Shown: piece after piece, positions 1 through 12,700 of the stretch | Layout: every line of letters begins with the position of its first letter | Position numbering within the stretch: the stretch's first letter is position 1 | Assembly (NCBI GenBank): GCA_032622095.1 | Contig: CP136069.1 | Location: 105,366,278 to 105,430,277, forward strand | Origin: Siphonodentalium dalli | Taxonomy: Eukaryota > Mollusca > Scaphopoda > Gadilida > Siphonodentaliidae | Direction of reading: 5' to 3' | Length of the DNA: 64,000 nucleotides | Translations under genes and position numbers: made by a program | Notes under the pieces: model-generated | What the model saw: the letters and a program-made list of their open reading frames with translations, nothing else | Database searches by the model: none | What the model was told of the DNA's origin: nothing

Positions 1-553
1 TGGTGAACTTAGCCATTTTTTGTATGAAAATGTGGCATCCTGCTATCTTGTGTTGAAATTCAATGAAATGGAGCTACTATTCAGAGTATCTGCCATCTAA
101 ACTAATTTGTTTGGCTTCCAACAAACATTAAAGTGGCAATAGTGATTCAAATTTGATGAAATTTCCATTGCTGACACTTAGACATTTTGCCATGTGTGTT
201 GGGTCATAAATTATTTGGAGATTTTTCTGACATTACTAGAGCAGCCTCTTGCACTCATTTATTGGTCATTTTGTTTATTTGGTCGTGTACTCTTTCATTC
301 ACCCCAAGTGTCATTTTTGAAGGGAGGGAGGGAGAGATAGAGTGAAATGACCCAAGGCCATAGTGTTTGTTTACCCTCAACTAGGGTATGGGATAAAAGG
401 ATCCCGTCTTATAGTGAGGCCTTCACTGGCCCGAGGAAACAGGGGTCTCGGGTTCCTGTCGGCAATCGGTCTGATGGTTTCGCCCAAATACGATGGCGAC
501 CGACAAAATCGCCACGTGTCTCGCGATACAAACAGCGCCAATTCTAATGCTGA
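1..553. other. Unique left flank, no recognisable gene
   Basis: This stretch is AT-rich, non-repetitive and unlike the satellite that fills the rest of the window. The first 320 bases have no long open frame and no RNA-gene, promoter or terminator signal that I can recognise. From about 350 the base composition becomes richer in G and C and short open frames appear; these are described separately. It could be intronic or intergenic DNA next to the array. It is the only anchor to non-satellite sequence on the left side. Confidence 0.6.
321..340. repeat. Short AGGG-type purine tract
   Basis: Three GGGAG-like repeats give a purine-only run interrupted only near its end, just before the compositional change at about 350. 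It is a small microsatellite-like tract. On the minus strand it would be a pyrimidine run. I see no further function. Confidence 0.5.
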
Positions 554-575
554 GGTTTCGGGGAGGGGCGTGTAG
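351..575 (+). pseudogene. Possible out-of-frame upstream part of the Arg/Asp-rich ORF
   Basis: An open frame runs from just after a TGA at 348-350 to a TAG at 573-575. Its second half (about 485-572) encodes an Asp/Arg/Asn/Ser-rich stretch, for example 'YDGDRQNRHVSRDTNSANSN', very like the composition of the ORF that follows in another frame from 554. The first half is not of that type. The simplest explanation is one coding region broken by a 1- or 2-base frame change near 572-575, either a mutation or an unrecognised splice junction. Another frame (347-547) is also open here, so the assignment is weak. I do not recognise the protein. Confidence 0.25.
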
Positions 576-1306
576 GGGCAAATAGGGCTACAAGCCCAGT
601 TGATTTCGACCTTGAACAGGATTTCCGCAATCTTCGCGTTGATCGTAACTCTCGACCATCACAGGGTCGTGATAGTAGAAATCGCGACCAGCCACAGCGA
701 CGCGATAGATCAAATGTTCATTCTCGTAGTGGTCGGCAACATAGCCCAGTAAACAGGGCTGTGGACAATCAAGGGAGGCGACAACAATCAAATAATGCCC
801 AACCCAATCAGCATGGCCAACACAACAGTGGGCGACGAGTTCAGGATACGCGTGATTTCAGGGATGATCTCGTACAGGATGGGTTTCCACAGGGACATTC
901 TCAGTTCCGTGATGATCATCCAAATAGCCGACCCAGATATAGAGTTCGGGATGGGTCGGATGATTATGATCGGTATGATGGGTTTCGTCGTGGCCGGTCT
1001 CCATCCGGTGATGACAGTACAAATAGGCGTCCCCGAAATAGAAATCGCGACGACTATAACAATCGCGCTGATTCAGATTTGGAGGACCGTCTGCCAGAAA
1101 GACAGGCCCAATTTGATGGCCGTCGTCCCCAAAACAATAATTATAATCATTGGGATCAGGAAAGGGGTCGGCCTGGCCCAGCCTTTCATATGGGCTGGGG
1201 TCTGCAAGATATCAGATTAAATGATAACAAACCTTTAGATGCAAACAACAATATGCCATTGAATGTCCTTATGGTGGTGTCAACATCCGTACCAAATTTC
1301 ATTTAG
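554..1306 (+). CDS. Arg/Asp/Asn/Gln-rich ORF fragment running into the satellite
   Basis: This frame is open for 250 codons from just after a TGA at 551-553 to a TAG at 1,304-1,306. No ATG lies in frame near its beginning. A GTG at 761 is the first alternative start, but that is not expected in a eukaryote, so an internal exon or a gene relic is more likely. The protein is strongly biased to Arg, Asp, Asn, Gln, Gly and Pro, with recurring RD/RN/DR pairs such as 'GRDSRNRDQPQRRDRS', and looks intrinsically disordered. There is no signal peptide, membrane segment or catalytic motif. Such low-complexity RD/RG-rich segments occur in RNA-binding proteins, but composition alone does not show function. 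The last 18 codons, from about 1,251, are satellite DNA read through, so the native 3' end is missing. Codon pattern and frame length suggest real coding ancestry; current function is doubtful. Confidence 0.4.
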   Translation, partial: GFGEGRVGANRATSPVDFDLEQDFRNLRVDRNSRPSQGRDSRNRDQPQRRDRSNVHSRSGRQHSPVNRAVDNQGRRQQSNNAQPNQHGQHNSGRRVQDTRDFRDDLVQDGFPQGHSQFRDDHPNSRPRYRVRDGSDDYDRYDGFRRGRSPSGDDSTNRRPRNRNRDDYNNRADSDLEDRLPERQAQFDGRRPQNNNYNHWDQERGRPGPAFHMGWGLQDIRLNDNKPLDANNNMPLNVLMVVSTSVPNFI

Positions 1307-4300
1307 ATCCCAGCAATACTGTTCCAAGTTATGACATGAACAGACATTGGACTGATGTACGAACACATTGACGGACGCTCGGACGGACAGATGTTTAAAC
1401 AGTATACCCCCTAATAATACCCACTGACATTTGAGCTGTTAACTTGGATGCGGCCATCGTCTGTATAGTTCCCAGTATCTGTATATTCTTAAATCCTGTC
1501 TAATCTGGAAGGGAAAAGAGAGAGACTAAAATAATGAAATACAAATCAGTGTGCAAAAACAAGAGATGGGGTATCGTCCGCTGAATACCACCTCGTGGCA
1601 TAGTGCCTAACATATAACCTATGACTGATATACTCAGACAGATGGACACCAAAATTAGTATTTTCAAATAAACAAAGATGATCGAACTATAGAACGAAAA
1701 ACCTAAACAAGACGATTGAACATATGCCATTGAATGTCCTTATGGTGGTGTCAACATCCGTACCAAATTTCATTTAGATCCGAGCAATACTGTTCAAGTT
1801 ATGACATGAACAGACATTGGACTGATGTACGAACACACGACGGACGCTCGGAGGGACAGATGTTTAAACAGTATACCCCCCTAATAATACCCACTGACAT
1901 TTGAGCTGTTATCTTGGATGCGGCCATCGTCTGTATAGTTCCCAGTATCTGTATATTCGTAAATTCTGTCTAATCTGGAAGGGAAAAGAGAGAGACTAAA
2001 ATAATGAAATACAAATCACGGTGCAAAAACAAGAGATGGGGTATCGTCCGCTGAATACCACCTTGTGGCATAGTGCCTAACATATAACCTATGACTGATA
2101 TACTCAGACAGATGGACACCAAAATTAGTATTTTCAAATAAACAAAGATGATCGAACTATAGAACGAAAAACCTAAACAAGACGATTGAACATATGCCAT
2201 TGAATGTCCTTATGGTAGTGTCAACATCCGTACCAAATTTCATTTAGATCCGAGCAATACTGTTCAAGTTATGACACGAACAGACATTGGACTGATGTAC
2301 GAACACACTCACGGTCGCTCGGACGGACAGATGTTTAAACAGTATACCCCACAAATAATACCCGCTGACATTTGAGCTGTTATCTTGGATGCGGCCATCG
2401 TCTGTATAGTTCCCAGTATCTGTATATTCTTAAATCCTGTCTAATCTGGAAGGGAAAAGAGAGAGACTAAAATAATGAAATACAAATCAAGGTGCAAAAA
2501 CAAGAGATGGGGTATCGTCCGCTGAATACCACCTTGTGGCATAGTGCCTAACATATAACCTATGACTGATATACTCAGACAGATGGACACCAAAATTAGT
2601 ATTTTCAAATAAACAAAGATGATCGAACTATAGAACGAAAAACCTAAACAAGACGATTGAACATATGCCATTGAATGTCCTTACGGTGGTGTCAACATTC
2701 ATACCAAATTTCATTTAGATTCGAGCAATACTGTTCCAAGTTATGACATGAACAGACATTGGACTGATGTACGAACACACTGACAGACGCTCGGACGGAC
2801 AGATGTTTAAACAGTATACCCCCCTAATAATACCCACTGACATTTGAGCTGTTATCATGGATGCGGCCTCAATCTGTATAGTTCCCAGTATCTGTATATT
2901 CTTAAATCCTGTCTAATCTGGAAGGGAAAAGAGAGAGACTAAAATAATGTAATACAAATCACGGAGCAAAAACAAGAGATGGGGTATCGTCCGCTGAATA
3001 CCACCTTGTGGCATAGTGCCTAACATATAACCTATGACTGATATATTCAGACAGATGGACACCAAAATTAGTATTTTCAAATAAACAAAGATGATCGAAC
3101 TATAGAACGAAAAACCTAAACAAGACGATTGAACATATGCCATTGAATGTCCTTACGGTGGTGTCAACATCTGTACCAAATTTCATTTAGATCCGAGCAA
3201 TACTGTTCCAAGTTATGACATGAACAGACATTGGACTGATGTACGAACACACTGACGGACGCTCGTCCGGACAGATGTTTAAACAGTATACCCCCCTAAT
3301 AATACCCACTGACATTTGAGCTGTTATCTTGGATGCGGCCATCGTCTGTATAGTTCCCAGTATCTGTATATTCTTAAATCCTGTCTAATCTGGAAGGGAA
3401 AAGAGAGAGACTAAAATAATGAAATCCAAATCATGGAGCAAAAACAAGAGATGGGGTATCGTCCGCTGAATACCAGCTTGTGGCATAGTGCCTAACATAT
3501 AACCTTTGACTGATATACTCAGACAGATGGACACCAAAATTAGTATTTTCAAATAAACAAAGATGATCGTACTATAGAACGAAAAACCTAAACAAGACGA
3601 TTGAACATATGCCATTGAATGTCCTTATGGTGGTGTCAAAATCCGTACCAACTTTCATTTAGATCTGAGCAATACTGTTCCAAGTTATGACATGAACAGA
3701 GATTGGACTGATGTACGAACACACTGACGGACGCTCGGACGGACAGATGTTTAAACAGTATACCCCCCATAATAATACCCACTGAATTTGAGCTGTTATC
3801 TTGGATGTGGCCATCGTCTGTATAGTTCCCAGTATCTGTATATTCTTAAATCCTGTCTAATCTGGAAGGGAAAAGAGAGAGACTAAAATAATGAAATACA
3901 AATCAGTGTGCAAAAACAAGAGATGGGGTATCGTCCGCTGAATGCCAACTTGTGGCATAGTGGCTAACATATAACTTATGACTGATATACTCAGACAGAT
4001 GGACATCAAAATTAGTATTTTCAAATAAACAAAGATGATCGTACTTTTGAACGAAAAACCTAAACAAGACGATTGAACATATGCCATTGAATGTCCTTAT
4101 GGTGGTGTCAACATCCGTACCAAATTTCATTTAGATCCGAGCAATACTGTTCCAAGTTATGACATGAACAGACATTGGACTGATGTACGAACACACTGAC
4201 GGACGCTCGGACGGACAGATGTTTAAACAGTATACCCCCCATAATAATACCCACTGAATTTGAGCTGTTATCTTGGATGTGGCCATCGTCTGTATAGTTC

Positions 4301-7300
4301 CCAGTATCTGTATATTCTTAAATCCTGTCTAATCTGGAAGGGAAACGAGAGAGACTAAAATAATGAAATACAAATCACGGTGCAAAAACAAGAGATGGGG
4401 TATCGTCCGCTGAATACCACCTTGTGGCATAGTGCCTAACATATAACCTATGACTGATATACTCAGACAGATGGACACCAAAATTAGTATTTTCAAATAA
4501 ACAAAGATGATCGAACTATAGAACGAAAAACCTAAACAAGACGATTGAACATATGCCATTGAATGTCCTTATGGTGGTGTCAACATCTGTACCAAATTTC
4601 ATTTAGATCCGAGCAATACTGTTCCAAGTTATGACACGAACAGACATTGGACTGATGTACGAACACACTGACAGACGCTCGGACGGACAGATGTTTAAAC
4701 AGTATACCCCCCTAATAATACCCACTGACATTTGAGCTGTTATCATGAATGCGGCCTTAATCTGTATTTGTTCCCAGTATCTGTATATTCTTAAATCCTG
4801 TCTAATCTGGAAGGGAAAAGAGAGAGACTAAAATAATGAAATACAAATCACGGTGCAAAAACAAGAGATGGGGTATCGTCCGCTGAATACCACCTTGTGG
4901 CATAGTGCCTAACATATAACCTATGACTGATATACTCAGACAGATGGACACCAAAATTAGTATTTTCAAATAAACAAAGATGATCGTACTATAGAACGAA
5001 AAACCTAAACAAGACGATTGAACATATGCCATTGAATGTCCTTATGGTGGTGTCAACATCCGTACCAAATTTCATTTAGATCTGAGCAATACTGTTCCAA
5101 GTTATGACATGAACAGAGATTGGACTGATGTACGAACACACTGACGGACGCTCGGACGGACAGATGTTTAAACAGTATACCCCCCATAATAATACCCACT
5201 GAATTTGAGCTGTTATCTTGGATGTGGCCATCGTCTGTATAGTTCCCAGTATCTTTATATTCTTAAATCCTGTCTAATCTGGAAGGGAAAAGAGAGAGAC
5301 TAAAATAATGAAATACAAATCAGTGTGCAAAAACAAGAGATGGGGTATCGTCCGCTGAATACCAACTTGTGGCATAGTGGCTAACATATAACTTATGACT
5401 GATATACTCAGACAGATGGACATCAAAATTAGTATTTTCAAATAAACAAAGATGATCGTACTTTTGAACGAAAAACCTAAACAAGACGATTGAACATATG
5501 CCATTGAATGTCCTTATGGTGGTGTCAACATCCGTACCAAATTTCATTTAGATCCGAGCAATACTGTTCCAAATAATGACATGAACAGACATTGGACTGA
5601 TGTACGAACACACTGACGGACGCTCGGACGGACAGATGTTTAATCAGTATACCCCCCTAATAATACCCACTGACATTTGAGCTGTTATCTTGGATGCGGC
5701 CATCGTCTGTATAGTTCCCAGTATCTGTATATTCTTAAATCCTGTCTAATCTGGAAGGGAAAAGAGAGAGACTAAAATAATGAAATACAAATCACGGTGC
5801 AAAAACAAGAGATGGGGTATCGTCCGCTGAATACCACCTTGTGGCATAGTGCCTAACATATAACCTATGTCTGATATACTCAGACAGATGGACACCAAAA
5901 TTAGTATTTTCAAATAAACAAAGATGATCGAACTATAGAACGAAAAACCTAAACAAGACGATTGAACATATGCCATTGAATGTCCTTATGGTGGTGTCAA
6001 CATCTGTACCAAATTTCATTTAGATCCGAGCAATACTGTTCCAAGTTATGACATGAACAGAGATTGGACTGATGTACGAACACACTGACGGACGCTCGGA
6101 CGGACAGATGTTTAAACAGTATACCCCCCATAATAATACCCACTGAATTTGAGCTGTTATCTTGGATGTGGCCATCGTCTGTATAGTTCCCAGTATCTGT
6201 ATATTCTTAAATCCTGTCTAATCTGGAAGGGAAAAGAGAGAGACTAAAATAATGAAATACAAATCAGTGTGCAAAAACAAGAGATGGGGTATCGTCCGCT
6301 GAATACCAACTTGTGGCATAGTGGCTAACATATAACTTATGACTGATATACTCAGACAGATGGACATCAAAATTAGTATTTTCAAATAAACAAAGATGAT
6401 CGTACTTTTGAACGAAAAACCTAAACAAGACGATTGAACATATGCCATTGAATGTCCTTATGGTGGTGTCAACATCCGTACCAAATTTCATTTAGATCCG
6501 AGCAATACTGTTCCAAGTTATGACATGAACAGACATTGGACTGATGTACGAACACACTGACGGACGCTCGGACGGACAGATGTTTAAACAGTATACCCCC
6601 CATAATAATACCCACTGAATTTGAACTGTTATCTTGGATGTGGCCATCGTCTGTATAGTTCCCAGTATCTGTATATTCTTAAATCCTGTCTAATCTGGAA
6701 GGGAAACGAGAGAGACTAAAATAATGAAATACAAATCACGGTGCAAAAACAAGAGATGGGGTATCGTCCGCTGAATACCACCTTGTGGCATAGTGCCTAA
6801 CATATAACCTATGACTGATATACTCAGACAGATGGACACCAAAATTAGTATTTTCAAATAAACAAAGATGATCGAACTATAGAACGAAAAACCTAAACAA
6901 GACGATTGAACATATGCCATTGAATGTCCTTATGGTGGTGTCAACATCTGTACCAAATTTCATTTAGATCCGAGCAATACTGTTCCAAGTTATGACACGA
7001 ACAGACATTGGACTGATGTACGAACACACTGACAGACGCTCGGACGGACAGATGTTTAAACAGTATACCCCCCTAATAATACCCACTGACATTTGAGCTG
7101 TTATCATGAATGCGGCCTTAATCTGTATTTGTTCCCAGTATCTGTATATTCTTAAATCCTGTCTAATCTGGAAGGGAAAAGAGAGAGACTAAAATAATGA
7201 AATACAAATCACGGTGCAAAAACAAGAGATTGGGTATCGTCCGCTGAATACCACCTTGTGGCATAGTGCCTAACATATAACCTATGACTGATATACTCAG

Positions 7301-9393
7301 ACAGATGGACACCAAAATTAGTATTTTCAAATAAACAAAGATGATCGAACTATAGAACGAAAAACCTAAACAAGACGATTGAACATATGCCATTGAATGT
7401 CCTTACGGTGGTGTCAACATCTGTACCAAATTTCATTTAGATCCGAGCAATACTGTTCCAAGTTATGACATGAACAGTCATTGGACTGATGTACGAACAC
7501 ACTGACGGACGCTCGTCCGGACAGATGTTTAAACAGTATACCCCCCTAATAATACCCACTGACATTTGAGCTGTTATCTTGGATGCGGCCATCGTCTGTA
7601 TAGTTCCCAGTATCTGTATATTCTTAAATCCTGTCTAATCTGGAAGGGAACAGAGAGAGACTAAAATAATGAAATCCAAATCATGGAGCAAAAACAAGAG
7701 ATGGGGTATCGTCCGCTGAATACCAGCTTGTGGCATAGTGCCTAACATATAACCTTTGACTGATATACTCAGACAGATGGACACCAAAATTAGTATTTTC
7801 AAATAAACAAAGATGATCGTACTATAGAACGAAAAACCTAAACAAGACGATTGAACATATGCCATTGAATGTCCTTATGGTGGTGTCAACATCCGTACCA
7901 AATTTCATTTAGATCTGAGCAATACTGTTCCAAGTTATGACATGAACAGAGATTGGACTGATGTACGAACACACTGACGGACGCTCGGACGGACAGATGT
8001 TTAAACAGTATACCCCCCATAATAATACCCACTGAATTTGAGCTGTTATCTTGGATGTGGCCATCGTCTGTATAGTTCCCAGTATCTTTATATTCTTAAA
8101 TCCTGTCTAATCTGGAAGGGAAAAGAGAGAGACTAAAATAATGAAATACAAATCAGTGTGCAAAAACAAGAGATGGGGTATCGTCCGCTGAATTCCAACT
8201 TGTGGCATAGTGGCTAACATATAAGTTATGACTGATATACTCAGACAGATGGACATCAAAATTAGTATTTTCAAATAAACAAAGATGATCGTACTTTTGA
8301 ACGAAAAACCTAAACAAGACGATTGAACATATGCCATTGAATGTCCTTATGGTGGTGTCAACATCCGTACCAAATTTCATTTAGATCCGAGCAATACTGT
8401 TCCAAATAATGACATGAACAGACATTGGACTGATGTACGAACACACTGACGGACGCTCGGACGGACAGATGTTTAATCAGTATACCCCCCTAATAATACC
8501 CACTGACATTTGAGCTGTTATCTTGGATGCGGCCATCGTCTGTATAGTTCCCAGTATCTGTATATTCTTAAATCCTGTCTAATCTGGAAGGGAAAAGAGA
8601 GAGACTAAAATAATGAAATACAAATCACGGTGCAAAAACAAGAGATGGGGTATCGTCCGCTGAATACCACCTTGTGGCATAGTGCCTAACATATAACCTA
8701 TGACTGATATACTCAGACAGATGGACACCAAAATTAGTATTTTCAAATAAACAAAGATGATCGAACTATAGAACGAAAAACCTAAACAAGACGATTGAAC
8801 ATATGCCATTGAATGTCCTTATGGTGGTGTCAACATCTGTACCAAATTTCATTTAGATCCGAGCAATACTGTTCCAAGTTATGACACGAACAGACATTGG
8901 ACTGATGTACGAACACACTGACAGACGCTCGGACGGACAGATGTTTAAACAGTATACCCCCCCTAATAATACCCACTGACATTTGAGCGGTTATCATGAA
9001 TGCAGCCTTAATCTGTATTTGTTCCCAGTATCTGTATATTCTTAAATCCTGTCTAATCTGGAAGGGAAAAGAGAGAGACTAAAATAATGAAATACAAATC
9101 ACGGTGCAAAAACAAGAGATTGGGTATCGTCCGCTGAATACCACCTTGTGGCATAGTGCCTAACATATAACCTATGACTGATATACTCAGACAGATGGAC
9201 ACCAAAATTAGTATTTTCAAATAAACAAAGATGATCGTACTATAGAACGAAAAACGTAAACAAGACGATTGAACATATGCCATTGAATGTCCTTATAGTG
9301 GTGTCAACATCTATACCAAATTTCATTTAGATCCGAGCAATACTGTTCCAAGTTATGACATGAACAGACATTGGACTGATGTACGAACACACT

Positions 9394-9436
9394 GACGGAC
9401 GCTCGGACGGACAGATGTTTAAACAGTATACCCCCC
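9394..9436. other. GGAC-rich segment and C-run of the monomer
   Basis: Two GACGGAC blocks separated by 'gctc' are followed by GTTTAAAC and 'gtata' plus a C-run of six. In the array the C-run (G-run in the right array) varies from 5 to 11 bases and explains most one- to three-base differences in monomer length. A recurrent sequence variant replaces the second GGAC block with GTCCGGAC, a perfect 8-base palindrome. Another variant deletes 12 bp of this segment. The combination resembles the tail of dispersed invertebrate repeats. Confidence 0.7.
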
Positions 9437-9524
9437 TAATAATACCCACTGACATTTGAGCTGTTATCTTGGATGCGGCCATCGTCTGTATAGTTCCCAG
9501 TATCTGTATATTCTTAAATCCTGT

Positions 9525-9755
9525 CTAATCTGGAAGGGAAAAGAGAGAGACTAAAATAATGAAATCCAAATCATGGAGCAAAAACAAGAGATGGGGTATC
9601 GTCCGCTGAATACCAGCTTGTGGCATAGTGCCTAACATATAACCTTTGACTGATATACTCAGACAGATGGACACCAAAATTAGTATTTTCAAATAAACAA
9701 AGATGATCGTACTATAGAACGAAAAACCTAAACAAGACGATTGAACATATGCCAT
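9525..9755 (-). other. 76-codon ORF carried by the monomer (probably passenger)
   Basis: This is the representative of a frame present at the same monomer position in all 129 units and intact in 122. It starts at ATG inside 'aatggcatatg' and ends at TAG. The peptide is about 76 residues and very hydrophobic: a segment around residues 15-44, rich in I, L, V, F and S, could span a membrane, and a second hydrophobic stretch lies near residues 60-75. It resembles no family I know. Subtype differences (G10R, S17T, Y15K, V36I or I37K, H56N, R61T or L, F72L, S73Y) are almost all amino-acid changing, while synonymous differences are rare. Coding selection would give the opposite pattern. No promoter or polyadenylation context is evident. 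I treat it as chance plus homogenisation, though a transcribed microprotein is not excluded. Confidence 0.6.
9530..9550 (-). other. Splice-acceptor-like motif at the end of the monomer ORF
   Basis: Read on the minus strand, a 19-base uninterrupted pyrimidine tract ends in CCAG directly before 'attagacagg'. It has the form of a strong eukaryotic 3' splice site and sits a few bases before the ORF stop. The same motif is found in nearly every monomer, on the plus strand in the right array. No matching donor is evident within the monomer. Whether it is used depends on transcription of the array, for which there is no direct evidence. Confidence 0.4.
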
Positions 9756-12700
9756 TGAATGTCCTTATGGTGGTGTCAACATCCGTACCAAATTTCATTT
9801 AGATCTGAGCAATACTGTTCCAAGTTATGACATGAACAGAGATTGGACTGATGTACGAACACACTGACGGACGCTCGGACGGACAGATGTTTAAACAGTA
9901 TACCCCCCATAATAATACCCACTGAATTTGAGCTGTTATCTTGGATGTGGCCATCGTCTGTATAGTTCCCAGTATCTGTATATTCTTAAATCCTGTCTAA
10001 TCTGGAAGGGAAAAGAGAGAGACTAAAATAATGAAATACAAATCAGTGTGCAAAAACAAGAGATGGGGTATCGTCCGCTGAATACCAACTTGTGGCATAG
10101 TGGCTAACATATAACTTATGACTGATATACTCAGACAGATGGACATCAAAATTAGTATTTTCAAATAAACAAAGATGATCGTACTTTTGAACGAAAAACC
10201 TAAACAAGACGATTGAACATATGCCATTGAATGTCCTTATGGTGGTGTCAACATCCGTACCAAATTTCATTTAGATCCGAGCAATACTGTTCCAAGTTAT
10301 GACATGAACAGACATTGGACTGATGTACGAACACACTGACGGACGCTCGGACGGACAGATGTTTAAACAGTATACCCCCCATAATAATACCCACTGAATT
10401 TGAGCTGTTATCTTGGATGTGGCCATCGTCTGTATAGTTCCCAGTATCTGTATATTCTTAAATCCTGTCTAATCTGGAAGGGAAAAGAGAGAGACTAAAA
10501 TAATGAAATACAAATCACGGTGCAAAAACAAGAGATTGGGTATCGTCCGCTGAATACCACCTTGTGGCATAGTGCCTAACATATAACCTATGACTGATAT
10601 ACTCAGACAGATGGACACCAAAATTAGTATTTTCAAATAAACAAAGATGATCGAACTATAGAACGAAAAACCTAAACAAGACGATTGAACATATGCCATT
10701 GAATGTCCTTACGGTGGTGTCAACATCTGTACCAAATTTCATTTAGATCCGAGCAATACTGTTCCAAGTTATGACATGAACAGACATTGGACTGATGTAC
10801 GAACACACTGACGGACGCTCGTCCGGACAGATGTTTAAACAGTATACCCCCCTAATAATACCCACTGACATTTGAGCTGTTATCTTGGATGCGGCCATCG
10901 TCTGTATAGTTCCCAGTATCTGTATATTCTTAAATCCTGTCTAATCTGGAAGGGAAAAGAGAGAGACTAAAATGATGAAATCCAAATCATGGAGCAAAAA
11001 CAAGAGATGGGGTATCGTCCGCTGAATACCAGCTTGTGGCATAGTGCCTAACATATAACCTTTGACTGATATACTCAGACAGATGGACACCAAAATTAGT
11101 ATTTTCAAATAAACAAAGATGATCGTACTATAGAACGAAAAACCTAAACAAGACGATTGAACATATGCCATTGAATGTCCTTATGGTGGTGTCAACATCC
11201 GTACCAAATTTCATTTAGATCTGAGCAATACTGTTCCAAGTTATGACATGAACAGAGATTGGACTGATGTACGAACACACTGACGGACGCTCGGACGGAC
11301 AGATGTTTAAACAGTATACCCCCCATAATACCCACTGAATTTGAGCTGTTATCTTGGATGTGGCCATCGTCTGTATAGTTCCCAGTATCTTTATATTCTT
11401 AAATCCTGTCTAATCTGGAAGGGAAAAGAGAGAGACTAAAATAATGAAATACAAATCAGTATGCAAAAACAAGAGATGGGGTATCGTCCGCTGAATACCA
11501 ACTTGTGGCATAGTGGCTAACATATAACTTATGACTGATATACTCAGACAGATGGACATCAAAATTAGTATTTTCAAATAAACAAAGATGATCGTACTTT
11601 TGAACGAAAAACCTAAACAAGACGATTGAACATATGCCATTGAATGTCCTTATGGTGGTGTCAACATCCGTACCAAATTTCATTTAGATCCGAGCAATAC
11701 TGTTCCAAGTTATGACATGAACAGACATTGGACTGATGTACGAACACACTGACGGACGCTCGGACGGACAGATGTTTAAACAGTATACCCCCCATAATAA
11801 TACCCACTGAATTTGAGCTGTTATCTTGGATGTGGCCATCGTCTGTATAGTTTCCAGTATCTGTATATTCTTAAATCCTGTCTAATCTGGAAGGGAAAAG
11901 AGAGAGACTAAAATAATGAAATACAAATCACGGTGCAAAAACAAGAGATTGGGTATCGTCCGCTGAATACCACCTTGTGGCATAGTGCCTAACATATAAC
12001 CTATGACTGATATACTCAGACAGATGGACACCAAAATTAGTATTTTCAAATAAACAAAGATGATCGAACTATAGAACGAAAAACCTAAACAAGACGATTG
12101 AACATATGCCATTGAATGTCCTTACGGTGGTGTCAACATCTGTACCAAATTTCATTTAGATCCGAGCAATACTGTTCCAAGTTATGACATGAACAGACAT
12201 TGGACTGATGTACGAACACACTGACGGACGCTCGTCCGGACAGATGTTTAAACAGTATACCCCCCTAATAATACCCACTGACATTTGAGCTGTTATCTTG
12301 GATGCGGCCATCGTCTGTATAGTTCCCAGTATCTGTATATTCTTAAATCCTGTCTAATCTGGAAGGGAAAAGAGAGAGACTAAAATAATGAAATCCAAAT
12401 CATGGAGCAAAAACAAGAGATGGGGTATCGTCCGCTGAATACCAGCTTGTGGCATAGTGCCTAACATATAACCTTTGACTGATATACTCAGACAGATGGA
12501 CACCAAAATTAGTATTTTCAAATAAACAAAGATGATCGTACTATAGAACGAAAAACCTAAACAAGACGATTGAACATATGCCATTGAATGTCCTTATGGT
12601 GGTGTCAACATCCGTACCAAATTTCATTTAGATCTGAGCAATACTGTTCCAAGTTATGACATGAACAGAGATTGGACTGATGTACGAACACACTGACGGA

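Larger units (their letters stand above)
9284..9755 (-). repeat. Representative 472-bp satellite monomer
   Basis: This unit shows the standard layout. In plus-strand order it has 'tgaatgtcctta' at its start, the conserved 'accaaatttcatttagatcc' stretch, a GGAC-rich segment (9,394-9,414), an 8-base GTTTAAAC palindrome (9,417-9,424), the 'gtata' plus C-run segment (9,431-9,436), 'taataataccc', 'tttgagctgttatc', a block with two 'ctgtata'-like words, and finally the 231-bp minus-strand open block. CATATG lies a few bases before the monomer edge. Both GTTTAAAC and CATATG occur in most monomers. GTTTAAAC is lost where the variant 'tttaatcag' is present. Confidence 0.9.

Noticed and set aside
347-547. 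66-codon open frame on the plus strand
   Set aside because: It overlaps another open frame, has no recognisable protein character, and only its Arg-rich middle might belong to the downstream ORF.
588-791. Minus-strand frame opposite the Arg/Asp-rich ORF
   Set aside because: It is an antisense shadow. The biased composition of the plus-strand frame explains its openness.
795-1220. Plus-strand frame rich in Met and Ile
   Set aside because: It is a shifted-frame shadow of the Arg/Asp-rich ORF, where GAT-rich codons read as ATG and ATT.
3903-4130. 75-codon second frame (MKFGTDVDTT...) on the ORF strand in some monomers
   Set aside because: It is open only in subtypes where 'ctatag' has changed to 'caaaag' or 'ctatat', which removes a TAG. 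It is closed in the commonest subtype, so it is a by-product.
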